A stretch of 64,000 nt of DNA from Fen-1362 sp049516395. Its GTDB lineage: Bacteria; Planctomycetota; Phycisphaerae; Sedimentisphaerales; Anaerobacaceae. Location: contig JBEKTD010000003.1 in the NCBI GenBank assembly GCA_049516395.1, positions 186,001 through 250,000 on the forward strand, given 5' to 3'. A program made the position numbers and the translations under genes. Shown in pieces: positions 40,829-49,939 of the stretch. How positions within the stretch are numbered: position 1 is the stretch's first letter; each line of letters opens with the position of its first letter. The notes under the pieces were generated by a model. That model was given only the letters and a program-made list of their open reading frames with translations. It was not told the origin of the DNA and searched no databases.

Positions 40829-41421
40829 GCAACGGTAAATTAACGATGGCACGTTTGAAAGATTTATATAAATCGAAGGTAGTCGGGGAACTGGTAAAAG
40901 AGTTCGGGTATAAGAACCGGATGGCGGTGCCCCGCTTAGAGAAGATTGTTGTTTCGATGGGCGTCGGCAAAGCGGCTCAGGATAAAAAGTATATCGAGTT
41001 GGCCAAGGCCGACCTGACATTGATAACGGGGCAGATGCCGCTGGTGTGCAAAGCCAAGAAAAGCGTTTCAAATTTCAAGGTTCGTGCGGGACAGGAGACC
41101 GGTTTGAAGGTTACGATGCGCGGCGAAAGAATGTATGAATTTCTTGACCGGCTCATCAGTTTGGCGATACCTCGGGTAAGAGATTTTCGCGGGCTTAACC
41201 GAAACGGTTTTGACGGCAGAGGCGCTTACTCGATGGGACTGAGCGAACAGACGGTTTTCCCGGAAATCAACCCGGTGAAGGTCGAGTTCCAGCAGGGTAT
41301 GAATATCACGTTTGTAACGACTGCCAAGAGCGATGATGAGGCGAGACGTATGCTGGCGCTGTTTGGTATGCCGTTCAAAGCATTGAAAACCGATTCGAAG
41401 TCGAAAGATGATCAGGATTAA
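40825..41421 (+). CDS. rplE: Large ribosomal subunit protein L5
   Basis: L5 binds 5S rRNA. The 198-residue protein has KIVVSMGVGKAAQDKK, ITGQMPLVCKAKKSVSNFKVR and FPEINPVKVEFQQGMNITFVTTAKSDDEAR. ATG 40825 overlaps the rplX stop; the internal ATG 40846 (MARLKDLYK) matches the usual family start and could be used instead. Confidence 0.96.
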   Translation: MSNGKLTMARLKDLYKSKVVGELVKEFGYKNRMAVPRLEKIVVSMGVGKAAQDKKYIELAKADLTLITGQMPLVCKAKKSVSNFKVRAGQETGLKVTMRGERMYEFLDRLISLAIPRVRDFRGLNRNGFDGRGAYSMGLSEQTVFPEINPVKVEFQQGMNITFVTTAKSDDEARRMLALFGMPFKALKTDSKSKDDQD

Positions 41422-41462
41422 CCGGATTTATAGAACAAATTAAGGATTTTTAGCAGGTAACT

Positions 41463-41648
41463 ATGTCAACGAAGGCCCTTGTTAATAAGGCAAGATCGAA
41501 ACCGAAGTTCAAAGTAAGGAAGTACACTCGTTGTGAGATTTGCGGCAGGGCCAGAGCTGTTTATCAAAAGTTTAAGCTTTGCCGGATTTGCTTTCGGAAG
41601 CTTGCTAACGAAGGCAAGATACCCGGAGTAAAAAAGGCGAGCTGGTAA
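41463..41648 (+). CDS. rpsN: Small ribosomal subunit protein S14, zinc type
   Basis: The 61-residue short form of S14 carries two zinc pairs (CEIC and CRIC) and ends IPGVKKASW. It is the ancestral zinc-binding type and lies between L5 and S8. Confidence 0.96.
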   Translation: MSTKALVNKARSKPKFKVRKYTRCEICGRARAVYQKFKLCRICFRKLANEGKIPGVKKASW

Positions 41649-41689
41649 AAGTCGCCGGTTGAGCCGGCTGGAGAATTAAGAGAAGAAAT

Positions 41690-42088
41690 ATGAGCTTGAG
41701 TGATCCAATAGCTGATATGTTGACGCGAGTTCGCAACGCTGCCCGGATAATGAGCGAGCAGGTGAACATAAGGGCTTCGAAGGTCTGCATGTCGATAGCG
41801 GCCGTGATGAAGACGGAAGGTTACATAGTGGACTTCGAAAAGATAGATGACGCTACGCAGGGGATATTGCGGATTACGCTGAAATACGACCAGACGGGCC
41901 GGTCGGTTATTGAAGAAATAAAGAGAATAAGCAAACCCGGTCGTCGGGTTTATTCGTCGGTTGATGATTTGCCAACTGTTTTGAACGGGATGGGTATAGC
42001 CATAATATCAACGAGCAAGGGAATGATGAGTGACAAGAGCTGTCGGCAGGCAAAAATCGGCGGCGAAATAATTTGTACGGTGCGTTGA
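41690..42088 (+). CDS. rpsH: Small ribosomal subunit protein S8
   Basis: The 132-residue protein begins SLSDPIADMLTRVRNA and ends with GIAIISTSKGMMSDKSCRQAKIGGEIICTVR. S8 binds helix 21 of 16S rRNA and represses the spc operon in E. coli. Its stop overlaps rplF (TGATG). Confidence 0.96.
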   Translation: MSLSDPIADMLTRVRNAARIMSEQVNIRASKVCMSIAAVMKTEGYIVDFEKIDDATQGILRITLKYDQTGRSVIEEIKRISKPGRRVYSSVDDLPTVLNGMGIAIISTSKGMMSDKSCRQAKIGGEIICTVR

Positions 42089-42669
42089 TGAGTCGCATAG
42101 GTAAAAAACCAATAAGTGTTCCTTCAGGCGTGAAGTTCGAGCAGAAGAACGGACAGGTCAAGATTTCCGGGCCGTTGGGCAATATCGAAATTACCTGCCG
42201 TCCGCAGATAGAAGTCAAGCTCGACAGCGCGACGGGCAATATTGTGGTCGATAACAAGAACCCGCAGATACGGGAAGATAAACAGCTTCACGGGACAATG
42301 CGGGCGATATTGGCCAATATGGTTGAAGGTGTCAGCAAAGGGTTCGAAAAGAAGCTTGAGATATTTGGAACCGGCTACACCGTTAAAGAACAGGGCGGCA
42401 AATTGGTCCTTCAGGTAGGATATGCCAACCCAATAGATATTGAGATACCGAAGGGTGTTAAAGTGAAAATAGACGTGGCGGCAACCAGGGGCGATGACAC
42501 ACCGGCGAAGTTTACTTTGACGTCGGTGGATAAATGCGTCTTGGGCAGGTTTGCCGCGGACGTGCGTAAGGTAAGACCACCCGAGCCGTATAAGGGCAAG
42601 GGGATTCGTTTCTCAGGTGAAGTTGTGAAACGCAAGGTCGGCAAGACATTTACTTCAGGCACAGCATAA
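42088..42669 (+). CDS. rplF: Large ribosomal subunit protein L6
   Basis: The 193-residue protein begins MSRIGKKPISVPSGVKF and has the second domain with VRKVRPPEPYKGKGIRF. The start is ATG 42088, overlapping the rpsH stop by one base. It binds near the sarcin-ricin loop. Confidence 0.97.
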   Translation: MSRIGKKPISVPSGVKFEQKNGQVKISGPLGNIEITCRPQIEVKLDSATGNIVVDNKNPQIREDKQLHGTMRAILANMVEGVSKGFEKKLEIFGTGYTVKEQGGKLVLQVGYANPIDIEIPKGVKVKIDVAATRGDDTPAKFTLTSVDKCVLGRFAADVRKVRPPEPYKGKGIRFSGEVVKRKVGKTFTSGTA

Positions 42670-42690
42670 TTAAGGTTTGGTTGATAAGTA

Positions 42691-43056
42691 ATGAGATGGA
42701 AAAACGTACAAAGAGCTGCGCAAAGACGTAAGTTTCACGTGCGCAAAAAATTACATGGAACGCCTGAGCGGCCGAGAATGTCGGTATTCCGCTCGAGCAG
42801 GCACATATACGTCCAGGTCATAGATGATGTGGCAGGCCTGACTCTCGCTTCGGCCAGTACCAAGTCGAAGACGCTGCGTGACAAAATCGCCAAGACGGGC
42901 AACAAGAAGGCTGCGGAAATAATTGGCGAGGCGATTGCCAAGCAGGCGATGGGTGTGGGCATCAAGTGTGTGTGTTTTGACAGAGGGTCGTATAAATATC
43001 ACGGCAGAGTAAAGAGTTTGGCGGACGCAGCCAGAAAAGCAGGACTGGCATTTTAA
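42691..43056 (+). CDS. rplR: Large ribosomal subunit protein L18
   Basis: The 121-residue protein has GTPERPRMSVFRSSRHIYVQVIDD and CFDRGSYKYHGRVKSLADAARKAGLAF. L18 delivers 5S rRNA to the large subunit with L5. Confidence 0.96.
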   Translation: MRWKNVQRAAQRRKFHVRKKLHGTPERPRMSVFRSSRHIYVQVIDDVAGLTLASASTKSKTLRDKIAKTGNKKAAEIIGEAIAKQAMGVGIKCVCFDRGSYKYHGRVKSLADAARKAGLAF

Positions 43057-43091
43057 AGGCAATAGTAACACGGTAATTCTGGAGAAAAAAA

Positions 43092-43610
43092 TTGGCAGCA
43101 GAATCAGTTAGACCGATGGAGCAGGAAGAGTCGCCGTTGGAAGATACGGTGGTAAAGATATATCGTTGCGCCAAGGTGGTAAAAGGCGGGCGAAGATTCA
43201 GCTTTGGGGCTTTGGTGGTGGTTGGTGACCGTGCAGGAACAGTCGGCATCGGTTACGCAAAAGCCAACGAGGTGCCACAGGCGGTTGAAAAAGGCATAAA
43301 AGAAGCCAAGAAAGACCTGCGTAAGATTCCGCTTATGGGCCGCACGCTTCCTCATCAGGTGATGGGGAAATTCGGCGCAACGCGGGTAACATTAGTTCCG
43401 GCGAGCCCGGGAACGGGCGTTATCGCCGGTTTGAGCGCACGAGCGATATTGGAATACGCCGGCGTTCAGGATGTGCTGACAAAGGTGTATGGCAGCACGT
43501 CAGCCAAGAATGTTCTTAAGGCCACGATGGACGGCTTGATGAAGCTGCGCACCAAGGAAGTAATTGAGCAGCTTAGAGGCGTTGAAGTGCAGCCGGTAAA
43601 AAGGTGGTGA
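43092..43610 (+). CDS. rpsE: Small ribosomal subunit protein S5
   Basis: The 172-residue protein has VVKGGRRFSFGALVVVGDRAGTVGIGYAKANEV and LVPASPGTGVIAG. The start is TTG 43092, seven bases after GGAG; the next in-frame ATG lacks such a site. S5 affects decoding accuracy. The next gene is rplO six bases later, so rpmD (L30), usually between them, is absent. Confidence 0.95.
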   Translation: MAAESVRPMEQEESPLEDTVVKIYRCAKVVKGGRRFSFGALVVVGDRAGTVGIGYAKANEVPQAVEKGIKEAKKDLRKIPLMGRTLPHQVMGKFGATRVTLVPASPGTGVIAGLSARAILEYAGVQDVLTKVYGSTSAKNVLKATMDGLMKLRTKEVIEQLRGVEVQPVKRW

Positions 43611-43616
43611 TTGTAG

Positions 43617-44060
43617 ATGTACGAGTGGCAAATAACATCTGTTGCGGGTAAACATAAATCGCGTAAGCGTCTGGGCAGAGGTTCAGGCAGCGGTAACGGC
43701 AAGACATGCGGCCGGGGACACAAGGGCAGCCGGAGCAGGTCGGGCGCGGACAGGTCAGGGCTTCGAGAAGGCGGGCAGATACCTATTTTCAGGCGTATGC
43801 CCAAGCGGGGCTTCAGTAACGTCCAGTTCGCCCAGAGGTATGAGGTTGTGAACGTCTCGCAGTTAGAGAGATTTGAAGACGGCAGCGTCGTTGGTTTACA
43901 GCAGTTTTCAGATGTAGGCCTGATAGACAGAGGCACAAGCAAGGTAAAGATTCTTGGAGGCGGAGCTTTGACTAAACGTTTGCAGGTTACGGCCCATAAG
44001 TTCAGCAAGGCCGCCGAGCAGAAAATTACCGGTTGCGGAGGAACGGTGCAGGTTGCGTAG
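43617..44060 (+). CDS. rplO: Large ribosomal subunit protein L15
   Basis: The 147-residue protein has the Gly/Arg/Ser-rich RKRLGRGSGSGNGKTCGRGHKGSRSRSG and GQIPIFRRMPKRGFSN. It is a late 50S assembly protein. Confidence 0.95.
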   Translation: MYEWQITSVAGKHKSRKRLGRGSGSGNGKTCGRGHKGSRSRSGADRSGLREGGQIPIFRRMPKRGFSNVQFAQRYEVVNVSQLERFEDGSVVGLQQFSDVGLIDRGTSKVKILGGGALTKRLQVTAHKFSKAAEQKITGCGGTVQVA

Positions 44061-44105
44061 CGCGATGTTCACAAATTTTGAGGATTGTTATCGGTCGATA
44101 GAACG

Positions 44106-45470
44106 ATGATACTTAAAACAGTAGTCAATATATTCAAGATAACTGATTTGCGGAACAAACTGTTGTTCACGCTGGGTATGTTGTGCATTTATCGCATAGG
44201 TTTTCATATCCCGATACCGGGGTTTGATATCAATGCGATAGCGGATGCGGCAGGCGCCCGTGATACTGAAAGCCCGCTGGGACGAGCCGCCGAAATGATG
44301 CAGATGTTCACAGGCGGCAACATGGACAACAGCAGCTTGTTCGGCCTTGGTATTATGCCTTATATCACGGCGTCGATTATTTTGATGCTGGTGCAGGAAG
44401 TGGTGCCGGCGTTGAAAAAACTGCGTCAGGAAGGACAGACCGGCTATAAGAAGATACAGGAATACACGCGGTACCTGACGGTGCCGATTTGCATTATTCA
44501 GTCATTAATGTATATGCGTCTGCTGGGCATGCGAGGATTTATGTATCCGGGGATGCAAGTTCAGGCGGCGATTATGGGCATCGTCGGTATGACTGCCGGG
44601 ACAATATTCCTAATGTGGCTCGGTGAACAGATTGACGAATACGGCATAGGCAACGGCATAAGCTTGATTATTATGGCGGGAATTATCGCGCGTATGCCCT
44701 GGGCAATACACAAGCTTGCGAAAAGCGTTTCATTTGACGTAGCTACGCCTGCAGGCAGCATTGGTCCGACGAAGGTTCTGTTTCTTATCGGAGCGTTTGT
44801 GTTTGTCGTTGCAGGGGCGATACTGATAACGCAGGGGCAAAGGCGCATACCCGTTCAGCAGGCAAAAATGATGCGCGGACACCGGATGTATGGCGGCCAG
44901 AGACATTACCTGCCTTTGCGTGTAAACCACGGCGGCGTGATGCCGATTATCTTCGCTTCGGCTTTTATGTCCTTTTTGCCGGTCATTGTGGTTCAACTGG
45001 CACGTATAGAGGCGGTTGGGCGCTCAGGGTTCTTTATAGCACTCCAAAATGCGCTGCGCCCGCATGCGTTCACCTACAACGTCATATATATGGTTCTGAT
45101 ATTCCTGTTCGCATACTTCTGGGTTTCTGTTCAGTTCCAGCCCAAAGACCTTGCGAAGAACCTTCGTGATTCGGGCAGCTTTATTCCAGGATTACGCCCG
45201 GGGCGCAGAACCGCGGAATATCTTGAGACGGTAATGACCAGGGTAACATATTACGGCGGAGCATTTGTGGCCGTAATCGCGGTTGTGCCGTCGGTGGTGA
45301 TGGTACTTCTTGGAGTTGACTGGCGAGTGGCGACGTTTTTGGGTGGGACAGGGCTATTGATTGTCGTCAGTGTTTCGCTTGACCTCGTTCAGAGAATCGA
45401 AGCCAGTTTGCTTATGCACAGCTATGAAGGATTCAGCGAGACCGGCAGGATAAAAGGAGCGTATTCATGA
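44106..45470 (+). CDS. secY: Protein translocase channel subunit SecY
   Basis: SecY is the protein-conducting channel. The 454-residue protein has about ten membrane segments, starting LLFTLGMLCIYRIGFHIPIPG, and the cytoplasmic ribosome-docking loops (QGQRRIPVQQAKMMRG). ATG 44106 is chosen; the TTG at 44085 has a ribosome binding site too close. The stop overlaps adk (ATGA). Confidence 0.96.
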   Translation: MILKTVVNIFKITDLRNKLLFTLGMLCIYRIGFHIPIPGFDINAIADAAGARDTESPLGRAAEMMQMFTGGNMDNSSLFGLGIMPYITASIILMLVQEVVPALKKLRQEGQTGYKKIQEYTRYLTVPICIIQSLMYMRLLGMRGFMYPGMQVQAAIMGIVGMTAGTIFLMWLGEQIDEYGIGNGISLIIMAGIIARMPWAIHKLAKSVSFDVATPAGSIGPTKVLFLIGAFVFVVAGAILITQGQRRIPVQQAKMMRGHRMYGGQRHYLPLRVNHGGVMPIIFASAFMSFLPVIVVQLARIEAVGRSGFFIALQNALRPHAFTYNVIYMVLIFLFAYFWVSVQFQPKDLAKNLRDSGSFIPGLRPGRRTAEYLETVMTRVTYYGGAFVAVIAVVPSVVMVLLGVDWRVATFLGGTGLLIVVSVSLDLVQRIEASLLMHSYEGFSETGRIKGAYS

Positions 45471-46114
45471 GAATTGTGCTGCTTGGTGCTCCTGGTGCCG
45501 GCAAGGGTACGCAGTGCAAGTATATAGTGGAAAAGTACCGTTTGCTGCATTTGTCAAGTGGCGATATACTCAGGCGTCACAGGGCGCAGGGCACGGCGCT
45601 GGGTAAAAAGGCGCAGAGTTATATGGATTCCGGGGCGTTAGTGCCGGATGATATTATTATTGATATGATGATTGATGAAATAGCCAGGGCGCCGACAGGC
45701 GGTTATGTGCTGGATGGTTTTCCTCGCACAGTAAAGCAGGCGGAGAACCTTGACAAGGCGCTTGAGAGCAAGAAGCAAAAGATAGACGCGGTTTTGAATC
45801 TGCAGGTGAACGAGAAGATTATTATCCGGCGGATAACCGGCAGAAGGATTTGCCCGAAATGTGCCGCGGTTTATCATGTTGAGAATTTGAAACCCCGTGT
45901 TGACGGGAAATGCGACAAGGACGGCAGTTTGCTTTTGCAGCGGCCTGATGATACGGCTGAGGTTGTTATAACCCGGCTGAAGAATTACGATGAGCAAACG
46001 GCGCCGTTAGTTGATTACTATAAGCGAAAAAATACTGTATTTGACATTGACGCCAACGAAGAAGCAGAAAACGTAAGGGACCTGATATTCCGTAAATTGG
46101 CCCCCTTGGCGTAG
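45467..46114 (+). CDS. adk: Adenylate kinase
   Basis: Adk converts AMP and ATP to two ADP. The 215-residue long-lid form has the P-loop GAPGAGKGTQ (residues 7-16), DGFPRTVKQAE and a lid with zinc ligands (CPKC ... CDKD). It is coupled to secY by a four-base overlap, a common arrangement. Confidence 0.97.
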   Translation: MRIVLLGAPGAGKGTQCKYIVEKYRLLHLSSGDILRRHRAQGTALGKKAQSYMDSGALVPDDIIIDMMIDEIARAPTGGYVLDGFPRTVKQAENLDKALESKKQKIDAVLNLQVNEKIIIRRITGRRICPKCAAVYHVENLKPRVDGKCDKDGSLLLQRPDDTAEVVITRLKNYDEQTAPLVDYYKRKNTVFDIDANEEAENVRDLIFRKLAPLA

Positions 46115-46129
46115 TGTGTGGTTTTTTAA

Positions 46130-46915
46130 ATGGCTATAACGCTTCGCAGCAGACGTGAAATTGGATTGATGCGGGATGCAGGTGTCGTTGTAGCCGACGT
46201 TCTTTCAAAATTGCAAGAGATTGCCAGGCCCGGGGTGAGCACAGCTTACCTGGATGAAGTGGCGGCTGATATGACCGCGCAGGCGGGAGCACAACCCTTG
46301 TTTAAGGGGGTTCGTAGCCCGTATGCGAAAAAACCGTTTCCAGGCGTGATTTGTGCTTCTGTTAACGAGCAGGTGGTTCACGGGATACCATCGAAACAGG
46401 TAACGCTTAAACAAGGCGATATCCTGAGTATCGACTTCGGCGTTCGGTTTCGAGGATATTGCGGCGATGCGGCTGTTACGGTCGCTATCGGCGAAATATC
46501 CGAGGAACATCGCCGGCTGATGGATATCACCAAAGGGACGCTTGATTTGGCGATTAAAATGGCGGCCCCCGGAGTTCGCTGGAGCAGAATAGCGGGCGAA
46601 ATGCAGAAAATGGCTGAATCGGCCGGCTTTTCGGTTGTGACCGAGTTTGTCGGGCACGGAATCGGAACCCAGATGCACGAAGAGCCGAGAGTGCCGAATT
46701 TCGTCAGCGAAGAGTTGTTGACCAACGACATATTCCTGACGGAAGGAATGATTCTGGCGGTTGAGCCGATGATTAACTGCGGCGTCAGTGATGTTCGGAC
46801 GCTTAAGGACGGCTGGACGGTTGTAACCGCTGACGGGAAGTTTTCGGCTCATTATGAGCATACGATAGCAATAACCGGTCGCGGATGTGAAGTTTTGACG
46901 TTAAAGTTAAAATAA
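46130..46915 (+). CDS. map: Methionine aminopeptidase, type I
   Basis: MetAP removes N-terminal Met from new proteins. The 261-residue enzyme shows the five metal ligands: Asp in SIDFGVRF, Asp in YCGDAAVT, His in GHGIGTQMHEEP, Glu in EGMILAVEPM and Glu in YEHTIAITG. It lies between adk and infA, the usual order. Confidence 0.97.
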   Translation: MAITLRSRREIGLMRDAGVVVADVLSKLQEIARPGVSTAYLDEVAADMTAQAGAQPLFKGVRSPYAKKPFPGVICASVNEQVVHGIPSKQVTLKQGDILSIDFGVRFRGYCGDAAVTVAIGEISEEHRRLMDITKGTLDLAIKMAAPGVRWSRIAGEMQKMAESAGFSVVTEFVGHGIGTQMHEEPRVPNFVSEELLTNDIFLTEGMILAVEPMINCGVSDVRTLKDGWTVVTADGKFSAHYEHTIAITGRGCEVLTLKLK

Positions 46916-46918
46916 CGT

Positions 46919-47134
46919 ATGACCAAAAAAGACGCAATAAGATTGCAGGCAGAAGTGCTTGAAGCGCTGCCGAACGCGATGTTCAGGGCCAAGCTTGAAA
47001 ATGGGCATCAGATTCTGGCGCATGTTTCGGGCAAGATGCGGATGCATTTTATCAGAATACTGCCCGGCGATATGGTAACGGTTGAGATGTCGCCATACGA
47101 CCTGAACAGGGGCCGGATTGTTTTGAGAAATTAG
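46919..47134 (+). CDS. infA: Translation initiation factor IF-1
   Basis: The 71-residue OB-fold protein has AEVLEALPNAMFRAKLENGHQILAHVSGKMR and GDMVTVEMSPYDLNRGRIVLR. It binds the 30S A site during initiation. It starts three bases after the map stop. Confidence 0.96.
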   Translation: MTKKDAIRLQAEVLEALPNAMFRAKLENGHQILAHVSGKMRMHFIRILPGDMVTVEMSPYDLNRGRIVLRN

Positions 47135-47173
47135 ACGATTAGTGTCGTTTTTTTTACAAGGCGGATTTAGGAA

Positions 47174-47287
47174 ATGAAAGTAAGAAGTTCGGTAAGACGA
47201 ATTTGTGAGAATTGCAAGATTGTGCGTCGTAAAGGCGTGGTGCGCGTGATTTGCAGCAATGCCCGTCATAAACAGAGACAGGGGTAG
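47174..47287 (+). CDS. rpmJ: Large ribosomal subunit protein L36
   Basis: The 37-residue protein reads MKVRSSVRRICENCKIVRRK and continues GVVRVICSNARHKQRQG, with the CxxC ... C ... H zinc site intact. AGGA lies just before the ATG. Confidence 0.95.
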   Translation: MKVRSSVRRICENCKIVRRKGVVRVICSNARHKQRQG

Positions 47288-47328
47288 CTTGGCAGTCACG
47301 GCCCAAAGGCAATTTATAAGGAGCAGAT

Positions 47329-47715
47329 ATGCCGCGTGTAGTTGGTATTGATATTCCGAATCAGAAGGCGATGTGGATTGCGCTGACTTATGTTTACGGC
47401 ATAGGCAGGCACACCTCCGTGGAAATTCTTAACGAGGCTAAGGTTGACATAAATACCCATGCCGGCAAACTGACCGAAGACGAGCTTAGCCGAATTACGC
47501 AGATTATCGAGCGCAGCTACGTTGTAGGCGGACAGCTTCGAAGGCAGGTAACTCAGAATATCGCGCGTTTGCGTGATATTGGCTGTTACAGGGGAATTCG
47601 TCATAGAAAAGGACTGCCTGTTCACGGCCAGCGAACACGGACCAATGCCAGGACACGCAAAGGGCCGAGGAAGACCGTTGCCGGGAAGAAGGGCGTGAAG
47701 GAAATGAGAGGATAG
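47329..47715 (+). CDS. rpsM: Small ribosomal subunit protein S13
   Basis: The 128-residue protein has GIDIPNQKAMWIALTYVYGIG and RHRKGLPVHGQRTRTNARTRKGP. S13 contacts the large subunit and P-site tRNA. AAGGAG precedes the ATG. Confidence 0.97.
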   Translation: MPRVVGIDIPNQKAMWIALTYVYGIGRHTSVEILNEAKVDINTHAGKLTEDELSRITQIIERSYVVGGQLRRQVTQNIARLRDIGCYRGIRHRKGLPVHGQRTRTNARTRKGPRKTVAGKKGVKEMRG

Positions 47716-47756
47716 TTTTTTATTTTCATAATTTGATTCGCGGAGTTTTTTGAATA

Positions 47757-48137
47757 ATGGCAAATGTAGTAAAACGTAAAGTCAGGAAGAACATAGCAAA
47801 GGCGATTGTTCACATAAAGGCGTCTTTCAACAATACGCTGATTACGATAACGGATGTTGAAGGTGGCGCAATTTGCACCAGTTCCGCCGGTTGCGTCGGC
47901 TTCAAAGGCGCTCGTAAGAGCACGCCGTTTGCCGCCTCACAGGCGGCCCAGCGTGCGGCCAGCACTGCGATGCGCAATGGTGTCCGCGAAGTCGAGGTAA
48001 GGGTGAAAGGCCCCGGCCCGGGACGTGAATCAGCGATTGCCGCGCTGCAGCAGGCGGGGTTGCGCATATCGTCAATTGAAGACGTTACGCCGCTGCCTCA
48101 TAACGGGTGCAGACCGTCTAAACGCAGGCGCGTGTAG
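47757..48137 (+). CDS. rpsK: Small ribosomal subunit protein S11
   Basis: The 126-residue protein has GIVHIKASFNNTLITITD-type sequence (here AIVHIKASFNNTLITITDV), VKGPGPGRESAIAALQQAGL and ends PHNGCRPSKRRRV. It forms the platform near the E site. Confidence 0.97.
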   Translation: MANVVKRKVRKNIAKAIVHIKASFNNTLITITDVEGGAICTSSAGCVGFKGARKSTPFAASQAAQRAASTAMRNGVREVEVRVKGPGPGRESAIAALQQAGLRISSIEDVTPLPHNGCRPSKRRRV

Positions 48138-48199
48138 TTTTATTGGTAAATAAAAACAATGTTTTGTATTAGAGCATATTAGGAGCTTGGCAGAAACAA

Positions 48200-48832
48200 A
48201 TGGGACGTTATCTTGGATCATCTTGTAAGAATTGTCGCCGACAAGGCATCAAACTTATGCTTAAGGGCGGCAGGTGTGAGACGGCGAAATGCCCGGTGGA
48301 GAAAAAACAGAAGAACCTGGCGCCGGGAATGCACGGCTGGCGGCGGGGGCGACCGAGCGAATACGGTGTCCGGCTTCATGAAAAGCAGAAAGTGAAGCGG
48401 TACTACGGCATTTGGGAACGTCAGTTTATACGGTATTTCCACGAGGCCGAACGGATGAAAGGCAACACCGGCCAGATGCTGTTGCAGCTTTTGGAAAGAC
48501 GCCTGGATAACGTTGTATACAAATTGAATTTTGCGCCGTCGCGGAAGGCCGCTCGGCAATTGGTTACTCATGGGCATATTCTTGTCAACGGGCACAAGGT
48601 TGATTTACCGGATTTCAGCTTGGATGTCGGAGACAAGATTACGGTAAAAAGTTCAGAAAAAAGCGTTAAGGAAATCAAGCAGCAATTGGCGCTGAATCCG
48701 AATTTCACGACCCAGGGCTGGCTGCAGCTCGACCGTGATAAGCCGGAAGCGACGATAGTAGCGGTTCCTACAAGGGATGATATTCAAATCCCGGTAGAGG
48801 AGCAGTTGGTTGTTGAGTTCTGTTCGAGATAG
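48200..48832 (+). CDS. rpsD: Small ribosomal subunit protein S4, zinc type
   Basis: The 210-residue protein has four N-terminal zinc cysteines (SCKNC, GGRCETAKC), the ARQLVTHGHILVNGHKVDLPD S4 domain and a full core. S4 starts 30S assembly and represses the alpha operon in E. coli. Confidence 0.97.
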   Translation: MGRYLGSSCKNCRRQGIKLMLKGGRCETAKCPVEKKQKNLAPGMHGWRRGRPSEYGVRLHEKQKVKRYYGIWERQFIRYFHEAERMKGNTGQMLLQLLERRLDNVVYKLNFAPSRKAARQLVTHGHILVNGHKVDLPDFSLDVGDKITVKSSEKSVKEIKQQLALNPNFTTQGWLQLDRDKPEATIVAVPTRDDIQIPVEEQLVVEFCSR

Positions 48833-48863
48833 GTTTGAATTGGCTGATTTTGAGGAGGCCAGT

Positions 48864-49862
48864 ATGCGAATTACATGGCGTGGTCTTGAGTTACCGACTC
48901 GTGTCGAGCGCGACAGTAAGATAGCGAACGACAGATATGGGAAATTTTATGTCGAGCCGTTCGAGCGAGGTTTAGGCACGACAATTGGCAACAGCTTGAG
49001 GCGGGTTTTGCTCAGCTCGCTTGAAGGCAGCGCGGTTACTTCCATAAAGATATCGGGGGTCAACCATGAGTTTACCTCGATAAAGGGCGTAATGGAAGAC
49101 GTGACTGATATTGTCCTGAACGTCAAGAATCTGACGGTCCGGCTTCAGGCGGAAGGGCCGAAGATAATGAAGGTTACGGCCAATAAAGCCGGTGTGGTAA
49201 CCGCGGCCAATATCGTTGCCGATCCTGCAATAGAAATTATTGATAAGGATAAGGTAATAGCCACCCTGACAGAAGACGTGAATTTCGAGATAGAGATGGT
49301 GGTTGAAAGCGGCCGTGGTTATGTGCCCGTTGCGGAACGGCTCGCAGTGGCCGACAGATACGAGCAGGAAATCGGCAGAATAGTGATAGATGCGGCGTAT
49401 TCACCAGTTACCAGGGTGCGATACATCACAGAAGATACTCGAGTCGGACAAAAAACCGATTATGACCGGCTGATACTTGAGATATGGACTAACGGGGCAA
49501 TTACGCCGGATATGGCGATGGTCGAGGCAGCCAAGATTTTGCGCAAACACATCAATCCGTTTGTGCAATACAGCGAAATGGGGACGGAAACCGTGTCAGG
49601 CGATGTTACGGTGGACCAGCCGCAGCCCAAGATTGGCGAAGAAATTCAGGCCAAACTGAATATGCCCATACAGGAGCTTGAGCTTTCGGTTCGGGCGAAC
49701 AATTGTCTCGAATCAGTTAAGGTGGAAACAGTCAGGCAGCTTGCCAAAATGACAGAGGCGGAACTGCTTGAGGTTCGCAGTTTTGGTAAGACCAGCTTGC
49801 GCGAGGTCAAGAGAAAGCTCGCCGACCTCGGCTTGTCGCTGGGAATGACTGGAATAGAATGA
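48864..49862 (+). CDS. rpoA: RNA polymerase subunit alpha
   Basis: The 332-residue protein has the N-terminal dimerisation domain (YVEPFERGLGTTIGNSLRRVLLSSLEGSAVTSIKI) and C-terminal DNA-binding domain (LELSVRANNCLESVKVETVRQLAKMTEAELLEVRSFGKTSLREVKRKL). The start is ATG 48864, five bases after GAGGAGG; the longer frame overlaps rpsD. Confidence 0.97.
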   Translation: MRITWRGLELPTRVERDSKIANDRYGKFYVEPFERGLGTTIGNSLRRVLLSSLEGSAVTSIKISGVNHEFTSIKGVMEDVTDIVLNVKNLTVRLQAEGPKIMKVTANKAGVVTAANIVADPAIEIIDKDKVIATLTEDVNFEIEMVVESGRGYVPVAERLAVADRYEQEIGRIVIDAAYSPVTRVRYITEDTRVGQKTDYDRLILEIWTNGAITPDMAMVEAAKILRKHINPFVQYSEMGTETVSGDVTVDQPQPKIGEEIQAKLNMPIQELELSVRANNCLESVKVETVRQLAKMTEAELLEVRSFGKTSLREVKRKLADLGLSLGMTGIE

Positions 49863-49939
49863 TTTTGAGTATTTAGCTTCGCGTTTTGACGGCGAGGCGG
49901 TAATTTATCCGCCGAAAGCGGAAAGGGGTTTTTAAGTTT

